From the NCBI GenBank assembly GCA_030141605.1, contig JAQGDQ010000495.1, positions 62,001 to 126,000 of the forward strand: a stretch of 64,000 nucleotides of DNA. The letters are read 5' to 3'. The notes beneath the pieces are model-generated. The model worked only from the letters and a program-made list of their open reading frames with translations. It did no database searches and was not told where the DNA came from. Made by a program: the position numbers and the translations under genes. This DNA comes from Tubiluchus corallicola. Taxonomy: Eukaryota; Priapulida; Priapulimorpha; Priapulimorphida; Tubiluchidae. Below are positions 1 through 40,395 of this stretch, one piece after another. Position 1 is the first letter of the stretch; every line of letters begins with the position of its first letter.

Positions 1-1619
1 TAAAAAAGGTCTATGAAAATACATGTGAAAAGCAATACAAGGTTAAAAAGAAAAACAAGTTGTCCTAACTATTGCAATACATTAAGCAAAATGCGATTGT
101 GAAACCGCATAGTTGTGTGGTATGTGTAATTTTTAACACCATTTTGTAATTAATAAATTGGTACTAAACATTTCTTTACTGTGCATGATGAAAACACAAT
201 AAAACAACGATGAAGAAGATCAGAGACCATAATAAAGATTTCGAGTGTTGTCATCTCAAAAGTCAAAACCCAAAACTTTGTATTTTTGAAAGTTTTCATT
301 CACTGGGCCAGAAAAGATATAATATTTCTGATAGTGCGTTATTTTTCAGTACATTCTACTAGACTGTATTTGCCAGGTATTTTTTGCTTCTCTGGTCAAT
401 TTCTTGACATGTACTTGTTAAAGCAGGGAGCTTTTCCAGTCGAGTGATATTCTTCAAAAAATTATTTATCAGTTGGGCCAACAGTTACTTTAATTGCGTA
501 TTCCAAGTCAGGGAGACTGCTGACTAGATGTTTTCTTTGTTGCGCTACAAGCCTACAGACTTTCTCTTTATTTTAATTTTAGCTATGAATTATAACAGCT
601 ACTTCGTAAATATATATATGTGTGCTTGAGTTGGTGCACTTCGTCACAAACCGAATTCAGGAATCAAGAACCAGCTAAGGGGTAACCATGGTCTGGGGTG
701 GAAACTGTGTTTCAGACGTCTTATGCGGCTTTTCCAGAAACGAGAATCAAGAAATTTGAACCACAAAATAGTACAAATAACTTGATTTTAAACCCTAAAA
801 ACTTAGAAATTACAAAAGTGTAAACATTACACCTTAAATGTTTCAAATGTTATTTTAAATGTCTATTTTTGGTGTTCTTTCCCAACTTTAATATATGTCT
901 CACATCTCATAGCAGACAAATTTTTGTGAACTTTATGTTATGTTAATTAAAGGCAAAGTGGAGGAATACTGGCATTACACTTGCCACTGCATCAAAAATT
1001 TGCGAAAAATGCAAACGAGGTGAAATGGTGAAGCCTTACAATAGATTAAACTTTATTTAATAAATTTACTGTTACTCTTAACAGAGTTTTTATGCTGGTA
1101 TCTTAGCTTAACAGTCATTAGCTTAACCTTATGGAAGTTTCAATAGCATGCAGGTTACTTCCATGAGTTTCAGTATTTTTTACTCCAATTTTAATGCAAT
1201 GGGTGAAATCAGGAGATTTCAGAATTTTTCACAAATCTGACTGAACTGCGGGGAGCTATTTCTGAATTTCAGGAGACTCAGAGCCAAACAGTACACAGGG
1301 ATGTAGAGTACACTTATCATTCAATAATTTTTGGATAATGATTCCATGTCAGAATTGAATGTTAAAACCAATTAAAGTTTAGTTATTTCTAAGTCGGACT
1401 TGGGTGCTGAAGCCCATTTCATAATCAGACCTGAATGTTAAAAGCTTTGTAATACTATGGTATTTAACTCAGTACTTATACGATGCCAGTCCTTAGCTAA
1501 ATTTTATTATAATATACTACTCTTGAGAAGCACCACACTTCCTTATGCTCTCGACATATTTGTTCACAAGTGTTCAGATAGATAGCACGTTTCTGGGAAT
1601 TTGAAGTTTCTTCACAAAA
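1..1619. other. No feature recognised
   Basis: AT-rich DNA without long open frames. A partly GC-richer patch at about 640-760 and tttcaggaga-type words near 1200-1280 may be old transposon remnants but could not be placed. Confidence 0.4.
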
Positions 1620-2056
1620 GTTACTTACACAAGAACCCGAGGACACATACAAAAGCTGTTTAAGAAACAAAGGTTTTTAACTAGGAGCTAAACTTTTCCA
1701 GGACAGTAATAAACATATGAACAAGTTACCACAGGAAGCTGTCGATGCTAAAACAGGCAAGTTAAAAGATGTAAACACCTTCAAAGAAAAAATCAACAAA
1801 TCTTTGAACCATTTAGAAACATCGATGAAAAGCCACTAGATTGATATATAACAAAAGTTATTTAAAGTGATGTCACTGATGTTATGCATGGGCAAAATAA
1901 GGTTTAGACCTTCAGAAGGGCCCTAAGACAAAGGTGTCCGGGTATCCAGGTATAATCACAGACAAATTGCAAATTATTGGTAGCCCGAGATCCCAGAAGA
2001 ATAAACCCTGGGTCACATGTTGTAACCTGCACGCTATGAATTATAATAATAATGTA
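1620..2056 (+). mobile_element. LINE 3' end (CR1-like): RT C-terminus relic and 3' UTR
   Basis: An open stretch ending with TAG near 1840 encodes NKLPQEAVDAKTGKLKDVNT followed by FKEKINKSLNHLE, the typical last residues of CR1-like ORF2 (N-x-LP-x-x-V, then x-FK-x-x-LD). Just upstream, in another frame, is RGHIQKLFKKQRF, the usual preceding motif, so at least one frameshift is present. About 200 nt of 3' UTR follow, ending in ttataataataatg, a short TAA tail as expected for such elements. The relic near 63 kb is the other half of a similar element, but the two do not overlap. Confidence 0.65.
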
Positions 2057-2145
2057 CAGACTTTTTGGATTTTAAATGAAGGTAAGTTACCTTATTAATA
2101 TTTAGAAATGATAAACTAATATTAGTATGTCGTCCTTTCTACATA

Positions 2146-2452
2146 TGTTGGGCAAATTATGTATAGGCTATCATGTAAATGCATTTATCACTGCATTTAT
2201 TAACCACCACAAAACTTAAAATTTGGACAAAGAAATTATGGAATTTTAGAAAATAAGTACAGCATACATTCTTGAACTAGAAAAGGAACATCATTTGTTG
2301 GGCAAATTATGTATAGGATATCATGTAAATGCATTATTTGACCTACGTTTTTAGCCTCATAACCAACATAAAACTTAAAATTCGGCCAACAAAATTATGG
2401 AATTTTTAAAAATAACTAGAACATATATTTTTGAGCTACAAAAAGAACATCA
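2146..2452 (+). repeat. 150-bp tandem duplication
   Basis: Two diverged copies in direct tandem with a 150-bp period. The shared start ttgggcaaattatgtatagg is at 2148 and 2298, and both copies contain atcatgtaaatgcat, taaaacttaaaatt and attatggaattttt-like blocks in the same order. Confidence 0.85.
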
Positions 2453-3699
2453 GTTCTATTGGGTTTTGGTAAATGTCTGATCATGTCAGCTTTCCCATCA
2501 TCATGTTTCATCAAGAAAATTAACAAAATTATACTTTTTCCTTCCTAACTACTAGAAAAACTGTACAACAAAGTGCTCTGCATAACCTTTTATTCTTTTA
2601 TCATTTCTTTTGAGTTTTTCTGAATATTGAATTTGAGTACCAGTTAATGGTAGAGGCCACTTTGGGTAAAAATACAAATTCTGCATGGTAGCTGGTTTTC
2701 TATATTAATTGATAAAGCTTGAAAAATTGTTTACTTTCATGGTGTTTAAATTGTCCCATTTGCTTATAAAACAAAAAAGTAGAGAATAACAGATGTGCAT
2801 GTATGTCATTTTCAAGATGTCATTACGTTACAGCACTAATGTTTTTACTTCAGTTTTTCTGAAGTACTGTTGCACATTCAAGCATGGCACTATTATAAGT
2901 TGAGAAAATGGGTAACCTAGAATCACATTACATATGTTGTAGCCACTGGTAATACAGCTGTTAGCAGGTACAACAAATTACACACATAATAAAATTGAAA
3001 ATGGTCAGTTTAATCTTTTGTTGAAAAGTTTCAATGAAAACAAATACAGTTCAAGTAAGACAATCTGAAGCTTTCTTCTGAAGTTAATCGACCACAACTT
3101 TCAAGTGTGTTAGAGCTAGCTGAATTTCAATAAAGTAAGTAGCTGAAATGCTCAAATTACTTTTCATGCATTCGTGGGACAATTTTCACAATTGTTTTGT
3201 ATAGCTATTAAAACAATTAAATAATCAATATTGATTATGACTTATTGTTTAACCTAGAAGTAAATCAAAAAGAATTAAATGAAAATTTATTTCGATTAAT
3301 AATACTTGTTACAATATTCAAAAATGTGTCAAGGACAAATGTGTTCAAAAGTATCAAAGCTTCACAGTATTTCCTGATGCAGAATATATATTTGCTAGTA
3401 GGGGTTGCTACTCAGTCAGCTTTGAGCTCTTCTGGTTAAGTAAGATTATGCTCTACCTATGTTTATAAAAAAATCAGCTTTTATAAAAGCTTTACAAAGC
3501 AGCAATACAAGAAGTGTAATTAATGTATAGTACTGCTACATCACCATGAGTGGTTCTAGTATCGTTAATGTGCACAATTACGTGAATAAGCGTAGCATGA
3601 GAATATGGTGGACATTTCTAATTTTTGACATTCACATTCGAAGCATGAATCTAATAGATTATAACAATGAAAATTAAATGTCGGTTAATGTACATCATC

Positions 3700-4070
3700 A
3701 GCTTTTTTTTGTTTGGTACCACGTTTTTGTAAAATTTACATGGGGGCCCATTTTGTCCATAATTTTGCAAACTTACACTCCTTCTTTTGAGAAAACATGA
3801 ATATGTCGTGTGGGGGACAATAATGATTATATAGCCCATTCAACGGGAGATGTAGCATGGGTGTTTTCATTTTGTGAGAGGCCCCTACAGCGGCTGTTTT
3901 GTTTGGACCCGAAATCCCGATTCATTTTAAATTCTGATGGAACATCATGCAGAAAAAATGTACTAGTGGTGCTTCTTGGGGGTCTTGGAGGGAGATTTAT
4001 AACTTTTTGGCAAGAGGAGGAAGCGACCTGTGTGGGTACTTTTACAAATGCCTCCACCTGAAAGGACAGG
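3700..4070. other. GC-richer unassigned block with overlapping short ORFs
   Basis: This stretch is visibly richer in G and C than its surroundings and has open frames of 60-90 codons on both strands at once. None resembles a known protein. It is probably a fragment of an old mobile element, but I found no terminal repeats. Confidence 0.25.
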
Positions 4071-4394
4071 TACGAATTAAAATTCTAGTTTCCATTTTGG
4101 GAAATTCTCATTGTTTGTGGCCAGGGTCGTTGCATTGTACTCCGTACCTTTGCTTCAGGATTTTACTAAGCTGCTGCTGGCTGTTATAAAATATAACTAA
4201 AGGCTATTTTTCTGTAATCATCGCTAAGGGAGCAATTTGCAAGGACTATACAAAATGTTCGTACATTACTTATCATTAGTAGAAGGTATAAGAGTATTTT
4301 TGTTATAAATTTCATTCAATTTTGACTATGCGCGTTTTTGCATGGTTTCACTGAATTGATGTTTTCGATTCTGATGTTATTGTTGTCACCACCT

Positions 4395-4645
4395 TCGTTA
4401 CCATCGGTGGTGTCATTGGTGTTGGCTGTGGTGAGTGATGTGGTGTAGTTGTTTAATGTGGTGTGGTCGTGGTAATGTGATGTGGTGCAGGAGGTATGTG
4501 AGTGATATGGTGTGGATAGTGTAGTGGGTGTGGTGAGGTGGGTGAGGTGTGTTGCGTGTGGCATGGCATGGGTGTGATGTGGGTGGCACAATGGGGGTTG
4601 TCTAGTATGGAGTCATACGGTGTGGTGTGGTGTGGTGTGAATGTG
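4395..4645. repeat. G/T-rich cryptic simple repeat (GTGGTGT-like)
   Basis: About 250 bp composed almost entirely of imperfect gtggtg, gtgatg and gtgtg units on the plus strand, ending with gtgtggtgtggtgtggtgtg. The His/Thr-rich open frame on the minus strand is a by-product. Confidence 0.85.
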
Positions 4646-5099
4646 GATTGCCATTATGCATTTATACACAAAATTCATTTGCCATTGCAGGCTTGGCTAA
4701 TAAATAATAATTGTTGCAAAGGTCATGTGATTTACCTAATGTTTTGTATGCAGATTTGTGATCCTCAAACTGTAATTCACTGAAAGCTCTCTAATAATAA
4801 CAGTAATTTATTTGAAAATGTAACCAATACATTTAGAAAGGAACGTTGGCAGCGATTAACCTTAACTATTGTATTGGTAATAATATTGTTAACCTTAAAC
4901 TACTGAAATGTTTTTGTTCTGATGTTCACAGCCCTGCAAGTGACCCTGAGTTTGATATGTGGTTTTCCTTTTTGTGAAAAAGCTATTTATTGTGGGATTT
5001 GGAGTGAATATAATTTACTTTTTTCAAATTCAGCATTTTGGCTTTTTCAACATTTTGCAAGTTTAAAACATTCCACCCCGTAGACTACCTGTTGATTAG

Positions 5100-5410
5100 C
5101 CTTTTTATGCTGACCTGTTGCCGGTTCTGGCTAGCATCCAGCAGCTATGTGCTGGATACTGGATCTGCCCTTCACATCCGTTCAATCTAAGCAACTACAT
5201 GCTGAGCACTGGATCTACCCTTTCACTTCCATTCAACTAATCAATACGGATGCTGATTGTGATTAGGCCCTATAAATGAGCAGCAGCAGCTTCAGTCATT
5301 GGATGCTTGTGCTTCACTGCTTCTCAATCATCAAATTCGACATCCCAAATCCAAGTAGTGACTTGTGTGTGTGCAGTTCAATGAAGCCTGTGTGCCTAGC
5401 AAGCTTTAAT
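5100..5410 (+). promoter_or_regulatory. TATA-containing promoter-like or solo-LTR-like block with 50-bp direct repeat
   Basis: Two imperfect 50-bp units sit in tandem (5141-5190 and 5191-5242), each with gcarctayrtgctg and actggatct. They are followed by a TATA box (tataaat, 5271-5277), a cagcagcagc run and an initiator-like tcagtc (5292-5297). The layout fits a core promoter, either of a solo LTR or of an unseen 5' exon. The TATA-to-initiator spacing is slightly short. No paired LTR was found. Confidence 0.3.
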
Positions 5411-6237
5411 CAGTTGAAGTGTGACTGATTGATATAGTGCAAAGAAATTTCTTACAAGATTTATGTAGTAAAGACCAACATTTGTCCAGTCATGCACAGG
5501 TTTTGCTATTCTTCTGATATGGGAATTAGAAGTAAGTTTCATTACCAATTTACCATAATTTTCAATAAGATTTATGTGCATTCTTACCATTGTTTTTAGT
5601 GTCTGGTTGAGACATACATTCATGTTTACAGGTTACCAGTTAATGTGATATTAAACATGCAAAAAAGTGTTTAAAGCAAAAATTCTTTAAATCTCAGTTA
5701 AAAATACAGTGAATTTTAGGACAAGCAAATGCTTGAAAGTTGGTATATTTTTTAGTCTGATTGATATGCGACTTACTCTATAGAGCCATTCTGTTTGCCT
5801 TTTTGTGAACATCTTTCTGTTACACAAAACTTTTGTAATACAGAAGTTAGACTTTTGCTCATTGTGAGGTAAACAATACATAAAAAAAATTCCAGCAAAT
5901 TTGGACCCATTGCAATAGTAAATGCGTATCTATTAATAACTAATAGTAATATGCGTAATCTGTTAATAACTAACTTCTTATAATCATTTTAGCTGAGTTT
6001 TTTTATACCATCTTGATTGTCATGTCTTGGAGTGCCATTAGGCATTCATTTTTCGAAAAAGTCTGACATATAACCAATTTCTTACCAGTTAAATATTGTT
6101 TCACTAGGAAAAATTCTTTGAGCAGTTGACGTTGACAGTGGCACAATACTGCTTTCTAATTACACCCACATGTTCTTAATAGTTTAATACAGTAATTAAT
6201 AAATTTCACAGTGCGAAGCTAAATAGGCGACAACTAC

Positions 6238-6395
6238 AATGAAAGAGAGAGGGAGAGAGAAAGGAGGCGAGAGAAAATCTGAGAGAGAAAAGAGAGATAG
6301 AGAGAGAATGGGAGAGGGGAAGGGAAACAGAGATGAAAAAGGGAAAGAGGGAGAAAAAGGGTTGGAAAAAAGAAAGACTGTGAGGGGAGAGAGAT
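6238..6395 (+). repeat. Long polypurine (GA-rich) tract
   Basis: About 155 bp almost purely of A and G on the plus strand (gagagagggagagagaaagg and similar), with few pyrimidine interruptions. Such tracts can form triplex DNA. Confidence 0.85.
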
Positions 6396-6399
6396 TCTA

Positions 6400-9300
6400 T
6401 TGAAATGACATAAATCATAATGCAAAAACTGATTCCATAAGAATGGTAAAATGTGTTGTAAACAAGGTATCCCGGATATTCGGTAGAAAAAGCTAAATAA
6501 GGAGTAACTCAACGCTTTGCCTTCTGGACTAGCCTGGAAATTTCTTTGCACCGCTGAACAACACTGAACAACTTTGCAAAATAGAAGAATAAAAAAATGT
6601 GTTCAGGAAGCAGCATCACTGTAGAAGTGCCTAATTTCACTTCCTCGTTAATGTTCAAAGTTTCAAGAGTCTCTGTGTTGCCACACTGCATGTCAGAATA
6701 ATATCACTAACATACAGATAATTATCCAGTAAGGTAAATACAAATACAAATAGAGTTTTTAGTAGCTAGTGTACATGTTTAAATTAGAGCACACAATAAT
6801 TTTAACGCATGCATTTTAGCTAAAAGCGTAGCTTGACAGGCCAAATTGTACGTGGAAATCTTAAAAAAAGGATTAATAATAAGCGAGATAATAATAAAAT
6901 ATATACTGATTTGGGGAGAGTAGTGAATGAAAGATGAAATGGAGCTAATTATAGTTACTGTCACTTCTTTACAAAAACAGAAAAACAGTTGTGAAAACAG
7001 GTTTAATTCATGTCACTTCGTATGAGTTTAGTAAATTTCTGTGTAGGTATTATAGGATTTAGTTTTGCCTTTTATTACAGTTCTAGGCTAATTCAATGTT
7101 ATTCATCATAAAATGGGATTGGACAACTGGTGATTTTTTTAAATAATTAGTTTTTGCAAATAATATTGTTTGAATTGTAAAGGAAAATTACAAATTGTTT
7201 TAAATACAAATTTGTTAATAAGGATCTATATAGATACTAAAATCTAGCTGACAGCACCTGTATGTCCAAAACCAAAAAAAAATACATTTTTATTTTTGTT
7301 CATTTGATTTATATTTTAAATTTGATTTTAAAACCTGTTAATGCTGATGATACAGTGTCACATGCTGAATAGTGATAACTGCTTATGTTTGACAATTTTT
7401 ATACTTCAGTAAAGAGTTTTCATGCTCATCATTTCACAGTAAACAAACAATTTCCCTCTCCCATGTAATATATTAGTGAGCGTGAACTTCTATGGAATAT
7501 CAGCAACATATTTGCATTGGATTAAATGTCAATCAGTAAACTACTAAACTGAGTGTTCCTTGGAGAAATGTTTTCTCTCATAACATAGTTAATATGCTAG
7601 GCATTTGTACTGTACAACCTGATGGAGTCTTTTAATTATGAGGATAAGCTGCTTCCTTAAAGACAGCTGTTACCAGAAGCTGCTTCATTTGTGATCATTG
7701 TATATCAATAAATTATACAGACCCGGCACTTTTTGTTATGAGGCCTCAGCTGTTGTTTGAAGTAAAATGATTGCAATAATTATATTTATGAAGTATAAAA
7801 GCCTTCTTTGTCTGAGTTACATGCACTCTGTGTGTATTATACATGATTATTTAGTTCAAGGCTTGAAAAACTGATATTATTATTTCAAATGTAACTGGAG
7901 TGTGTGATTATTAAGCAGCTTGCTTATCATTCATCACTAATGCCTTTTAATTATTATTAGGTCAAATGTCGCTCTTATATGTTGAAACTTCTAAAAGTTT
8001 TTTAACTGGTTTTATTAGTGCATAGAATGAGTTATATATAATAAGTCTTTGTGCAAAGGTTCTTCACCTTGTTATGTTGAAGACTGGTATTAAGCTTTGC
8101 TATTTTTGCATAGAATGCAGACAGCAAAATGACATATTTGTCAGCCCATATGACAGTATTACGTGCCATAGTAATTAGCAATATATGCTACATTTAAACT
8201 GACCAGTGTCAATACTCTTCCCTATTATTTTGTTTTAATTTTAAGTTTTCACCATTCTTTCTTTGTGTTCTTTATATTGTTTCTATTTTTTTAATTCCAT
8301 CTTGGTTTTATAAATTCTACATCTCATATGGCTGTACAAAGAAATAGTAAGAAAATTGTAATTTTCTATTTTATGTCCACTATTAAGGTTATTATTGATT
8401 AGTTATTGTGTCTTCACTAATGTAAATATGTCAAACAAAGCGTCTCTGTATAATATTCCCATTGATGTTTATTTTTTTAATCAGACCGTGAGAACAGCCT
8501 GAATCGCTAACTTTCAACTGAACAAATCATGTGGACTGAAATGTGCGTTTGTCTTGAAAGTAGTTGCATGTGGCCTTGCATGATTATAATTGCTGTGTGA
8601 ATGTATCCTTTCTTTGTGGCACCAAGCTCCTTCTAAACCCTGGTGAGACATGGAATAACAGTTTCCTAGACCTCTAGTTTTATTAGATGAGTTCTCACTG
8701 CACCCATTTGCCTTATTTGACACTGTTTTTCATAAAAGTATGATTTACTGCAGTCTTTCTTTCATTTATTAATCATGATGTGAATAATAATGAAGGTGGA
8801 TAAGTTATTGCACACAGAAGATTTGCACGATGCACTTGCTCTTAAACGATCTATCCGCTTCCTATCCCTTGACATATTTTTGAGGATAGTTGCAAATTCT
8901 GTGCTTATCATAAAGTGAGCCCTACATGTAAGTCACATGTGCAAAAAATCGTAAATCCTTGCTCTCAATAATAAAACAAGCATTAATATGATGAATCTGA
9001 TTATCACTTACATTGCAAGACATGCAGTGGGAAATTTTTATTGACTTTATGCTCTGAGTAAAACCTGTCTTGTACTTATGGTTGCAAGGTATTTGTATAT
9101 GGCAATCAATCTAATTCCTGCCTGTTCAAATTTAATTAAATAATCAAAGAGTGCAAACCTCCCTTCTGAATTGTAGAGCAGAATATCGCAACGATGCAGT
9201 TGGTACGTGACATAATGCTGCGGCGGCAGTGACACTGCCCTACAATTTAGCTGAGAACCTTGCAGTTGTTATTATTGTGGAAAGAAAAAAGTACAGAACT

Positions 9301-10717
9301 TAAACTAGAAACTTTAAGAGAAAGAAGAAAGCAGAATGGGAGTGAGAGCGCGAAAGAAAAAAGAGAGTGCGAAAGAGAAGAACATTATTATTATTATAAA
9401 TTTTTGTTTGAAGAATTATCTCGTTATGCAGGCGTACATTTAACAGTATAAACATATGTGCGTAACAGATTAAAATCACTTAAAATAAATACTGTAACAC
9501 ACACACAAATAAATACAGTTTACACAAATATATACAATGGGACAAAATGATTTTTTTACATGTGATTACCAAAAATTGTGCAATTAGATAAAATGTGGTT
9601 ATTTACGTATGCAATCACCATTTATGGGTAAAAATGTTCAAACATGGCTTTCATATTAAACCTGCCATATTTCATTGTTTCTGCTTTCGTAAAATTATGA
9701 CCTTTTAATTGTTAAATATGACACTATACAAAATTCTTACATAGTTTATGAAATGTATCATCTTAAATTTTAGCATTTAATTTATCAGAATTTGTTAATT
9801 TAAAATATAGCTAAGTATCTTTCCACACTTTTAATAGGTATTCTTCTCCTATTCCAAAACGATTGTCCTCAAAAACAAGGATAGTGACTTTATTGTAGAG
9901 TATCCCTAAGATATTTTTTCTATTAATTTACACTAAAAAATCTGAAAACATATATGTTTGTTTGAATTCATTATCACTCTGACACCCATCAGTGTAGATT
10001 TACACATAGCAAACATGCTTTTTTGAAAACATTAAATAGTGCTATCTAAATGTAACTTGGTTTGTTTGACAAAATTATTGCATCTAACAATACATGAAAT
10101 TAGCATGTGTGTTCAATTTTCAGCAATAACTGATGGTGCGGCTTTTAAAAAGAAATGATCCTTACACGCTCTTTACTGCTTGCGCTTGTGGTTTCACTTA
10201 CCTGCAGAGTTTGCAATATTATGTTTGATACCTTTAATACTATCATTCTGGATCTTATAATGTGGCTATTCTGTTTGTCACCTGCTGGTTGCTATTTTTA
10301 AAAAGATAATATCGGTGTAAGATGCATTTGCAGATCTGAAATGCTTGCAAACCTAACAGAAACCTAAAAATTGAAAGGTGTTGAACTAACTGGACTTTTG
10401 AAGATGGCACCTTGAAGAAGGAGAATTGTGTTTACTCGTATACAACTGGTATTGTGAAGTACTAGAAGCAGATATTAGCAATATAAACAGATGAATTCTG
10501 AGTGAATTTGATGATTACATTAGTGTACTCTTATATTATTATACTCGCATAGAATATGCCAAGAACTTCCCGTTTCAAAAAATGAATCATTTTTCTTCAT
10601 CGTGTATTAATTGTAAATCCATATTGTTCATGACAAGTTAATGATGGATGATTTGTTGTATGTGTTTGAATTAGATAAATTACTGTATTACATTCTGTAT
10701 TTTCTTTCTTCTGACAG
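6400..10717. other. No coding feature recognised upstream of FAM135
   Basis: Only short, non-conserved open frames and a second A/G-rich patch at about 9280-9385. The FAM135 promoter and first untranslated exon probably lie here or further 5', but no convincing core promoter was seen. Confidence 0.4.
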
Positions 10718-38036
<27,319 letters not shown>

Positions 38037-38794
38037 ACTAGTATGTATTCCACAATGTGTCATGCTGTCAACTGAGTGGCAACATACAAGCTATAATAAC
38101 TTTATTGTAGGCCTACTTGCATGGCATGGCCCATGTGTCCGTGAGTGGTAAAAAGCATACCTCGTTCCTGTGTGCTTTCTAATTATCACTTGTTTACTTT
38201 AACCATACTATAAAAACTTAAGAAACATAAAGGAATATATATATATATATATATATATTGTATATATTTTTAATGAGATCAAACGTCCATTGTGTGAGCT
38301 TCATGAATTACCATAAGTAAAGACTTGCATCGTATAGGCAGTCCATCAGGGAACATTTTATTTGTAAATAATTTTTATTGCTAATGACTTATAATGTTTG
38401 ATCTCACGTGTATTTATGACATTTTGTGCATGTGAAAACTATTGATTTTTATTAAATTTTTAAAATAGACAATAGTTAGTATTACACCTAACAGCTTTTT
38501 GTAGACATACTACAGGAAACAGTGAGTGTTTTTCAAGGGTGGGTATAGCATCATTTAGATTAGGTGTGAGGAAATCGTAGTAACTCCAAAATCGTAATCT
38601 TAAAATTATTTTTGGTACCCAGTGTTCCGTGCATAATGTAGTTAAAGGCAGGTAACTAAGTGAGTTAACAAATGTGCATGTTTGTACATGTTACTATTGT
38701 TATTTTTCATACGTGAGTAACTTTAGATGGCAGCAACAAGTAATTTGTGGCTGTCTCCCATGTAAAACTGTTTGGATTACAAGTAAGAGAGTGT

Positions 38795-39021
38795 AATAAA
38801 AAACTATTTGGATAGGATCTTATAATTGTTAATGCAGTGATTATTATAATGCATATTATTGTACTGAAATGAGATTTTTGTGTATATAAAATGTGATTAA
38901 TTAACTTAATTTATGATTTTAATGTGTATATTATGGATAAAACTGTTGCTTGATGTATATAATTATTATTACTATTATAAAACATCAATAATAATAATAA
39001 CATAATTTGGTTTGAAATAAA
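38795..39021 (+). terminator. Candidate polyadenylation signals of FAM135
   Basis: AATAAA occurs at 38795-38800 and again at 39016-39021, 760-985 nt after the FAM135 stop codon; the second is followed by a T/G-rich stretch. The intervening 3' UTR contains a (TA)n run at about 38235-38259. Confidence 0.35.
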
Positions 39022-39426
39022 CTCTTTGTATAATATTCATAAAATATTTATTTTTGTTTCTTATGTACTGCTATTAATAATTGAGCTGTAAGATGTCATA
39101 AAGCATAAAAACTTTGTTTATAAAAGTATTTATTTTATTGAGTTATTATTAGGATGGTTAGTCACTTTACATAAACTATGGCTTCTATTATTGCATAGTA
39201 AGTGTGAAAACTGAAGACAAATACCGGAAATTTTAATATTGTATAAAAATATTTGCTCCACAATAATACTTAATGGCAGTACATGGCACACATAACATAA
39301 CATAACAAAAACTACAAGTACTAGTTAAAAACAGCTGCTCACCAAAATAACACATCCTTGAACAACAACTATAATAATGGAAAAGAAACAAATTTATAAA
39401 TATTGGGAAAATAAACAAAAGTTGTG

Positions 39427-39631
39427 TTCGAGTAAAAATACAAAGAAGTATAGCTGCCAAATCAACATCCAAACAAACAAAACAATAATGACTTATAAGG
39501 ATCTAGAAGTACACAATTAAAAATCTCATCTATCACCTTAGTAATCCTGTTTCATGATTGCTATTATCTCATACTTTTCATAGTATGCAATCAGAAAATA
39601 TTAATGATGAATCACGCATGGCAATCATTAC
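39427..39631 (+). repeat. 205-bp duplicated segment, copy A
   Basis: Aligns without gaps to 41949-42153 over 205 bp with about 12 differences by eye (about 94% identity). Exact shared stretches include gctgccaaatcaacatccaa and ctattatctcatacttttca. It lies downstream of FAM135. Confidence 0.9.
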
Positions 39632-39718
39632 AAATTCTTGAATTAGCTTAAAAATAAGATAGTGCTCTTCTCAGACTTGCCATGGTCATAAAAGAAGAAG
39701 TTAAAATGCCCATAAATT

Positions 39719-40000
39719 TCAAGAATTCTTTATTTTTTCAGGAGCTTTTGGTCTCTCGGACTTCATCAACTGCACAGATAGATACAATAATAAAAAATTA
39801 CAGATGAAACTACATGTAAAATAAAATATAATGTCAGTAAAATAAAGGGCACAAAAAGCATGAAGAGGCTGAAATGTAGTTCTTTTTTTACCATTTATTT
39901 TGCTGACGTTGTTCACCTTTATTTTATAGGTAGTTTCATCTGTAATTTTTTATTGTATCTTTCTGTGCAGCTGATGAAGACCGAGAGGACGAATTCTCGA
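39719..40000. mobile_element. Foldback element with long terminal inverted repeats
   Basis: The left arm (from 39719: tcaagaattc..., gacttcatcaactgcacaga, tagatacaataa) is repeated in inverse at the right (ending 40000: ...gaattctcga, with ctgtgcagctgatgaag and ttattgtatctt). Arms are about 85-100 bp and roughly 85-90% identical, around a short A/T-rich centre. It sits between the convergent FAM135 and ARHGEF39-like 3' ends. If transcribed through, it would form a long hairpin. Confidence 0.8.
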
Positions 40001-40318
40001 CTTACATGAACTTATTCTCTGATAATATTTCTACCTCCATTAGCATACTTAACATTATTGTAGATTTAAGGTTAAAGTATCGTGCAGTGATCACTCAAGC
40101 TGTTTGTGCTTGCAGTAGAAGTGTTTCCGTTCGCGTCCGCAGTCTCTTCAGACAGGTTCGGTTCACTTGATGAATTTTTCTCCGATTTTTGCCTTTTCGT
40201 CAGAAAGCTAAACCAAGATAAGACATTATCTTTGTAAAAACAACTTAAATCGTTCGTCCTAGCAGATTATCGTGGGACAATTCTTTTATTTTCATCAACT
40301 AAAACTGTATTAACGGCA

Positions 40319-40395
40319 ACAGATTTATCTTTGGGGAAACCTCAACAGGTTTATCTTTGGGGAACCTCAACAGCTTTATCTTTGGGAAATCTTAG
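40319..40395 (+). repeat. 25-26 bp tandem repeat, 3 copies
   Basis: Units tttatctttgggga(a) then acctcaacag start at 40324, 40350 and 40375. Lies downstream of the ARHGEF39-like stop codon. Confidence 0.85.

Larger units (their letters stand above)
38037..39718 (+). other. FAM135 3' UTR and flank
   Basis: No coding frame of note. Contains a (TA)n microsatellite at about 38235-38259, the candidate poly(A) signals, and the 205-bp duplicated segment at its distal end. Confidence 0.5.

Noticed and set aside
2146-2452. CRISPR-like or satellite array
   Set aside because: Only two diverged 150-bp copies; CRISPR is not expected in an animal genome.
3810-4061. An 83-codon frame and its antisense partner as small genes
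   Set aside because: Open on both strands at once because of composition; no recognisable domain, splice context or family.
4316-4591. His/Thr-rich minus-strand frame
   Set aside because: A direct translation of the G/T-rich simple repeat.
6206-6551. Ser/Leu/Phe-rich minus-strand frames
   Set aside because: By-products of the polypurine tract.
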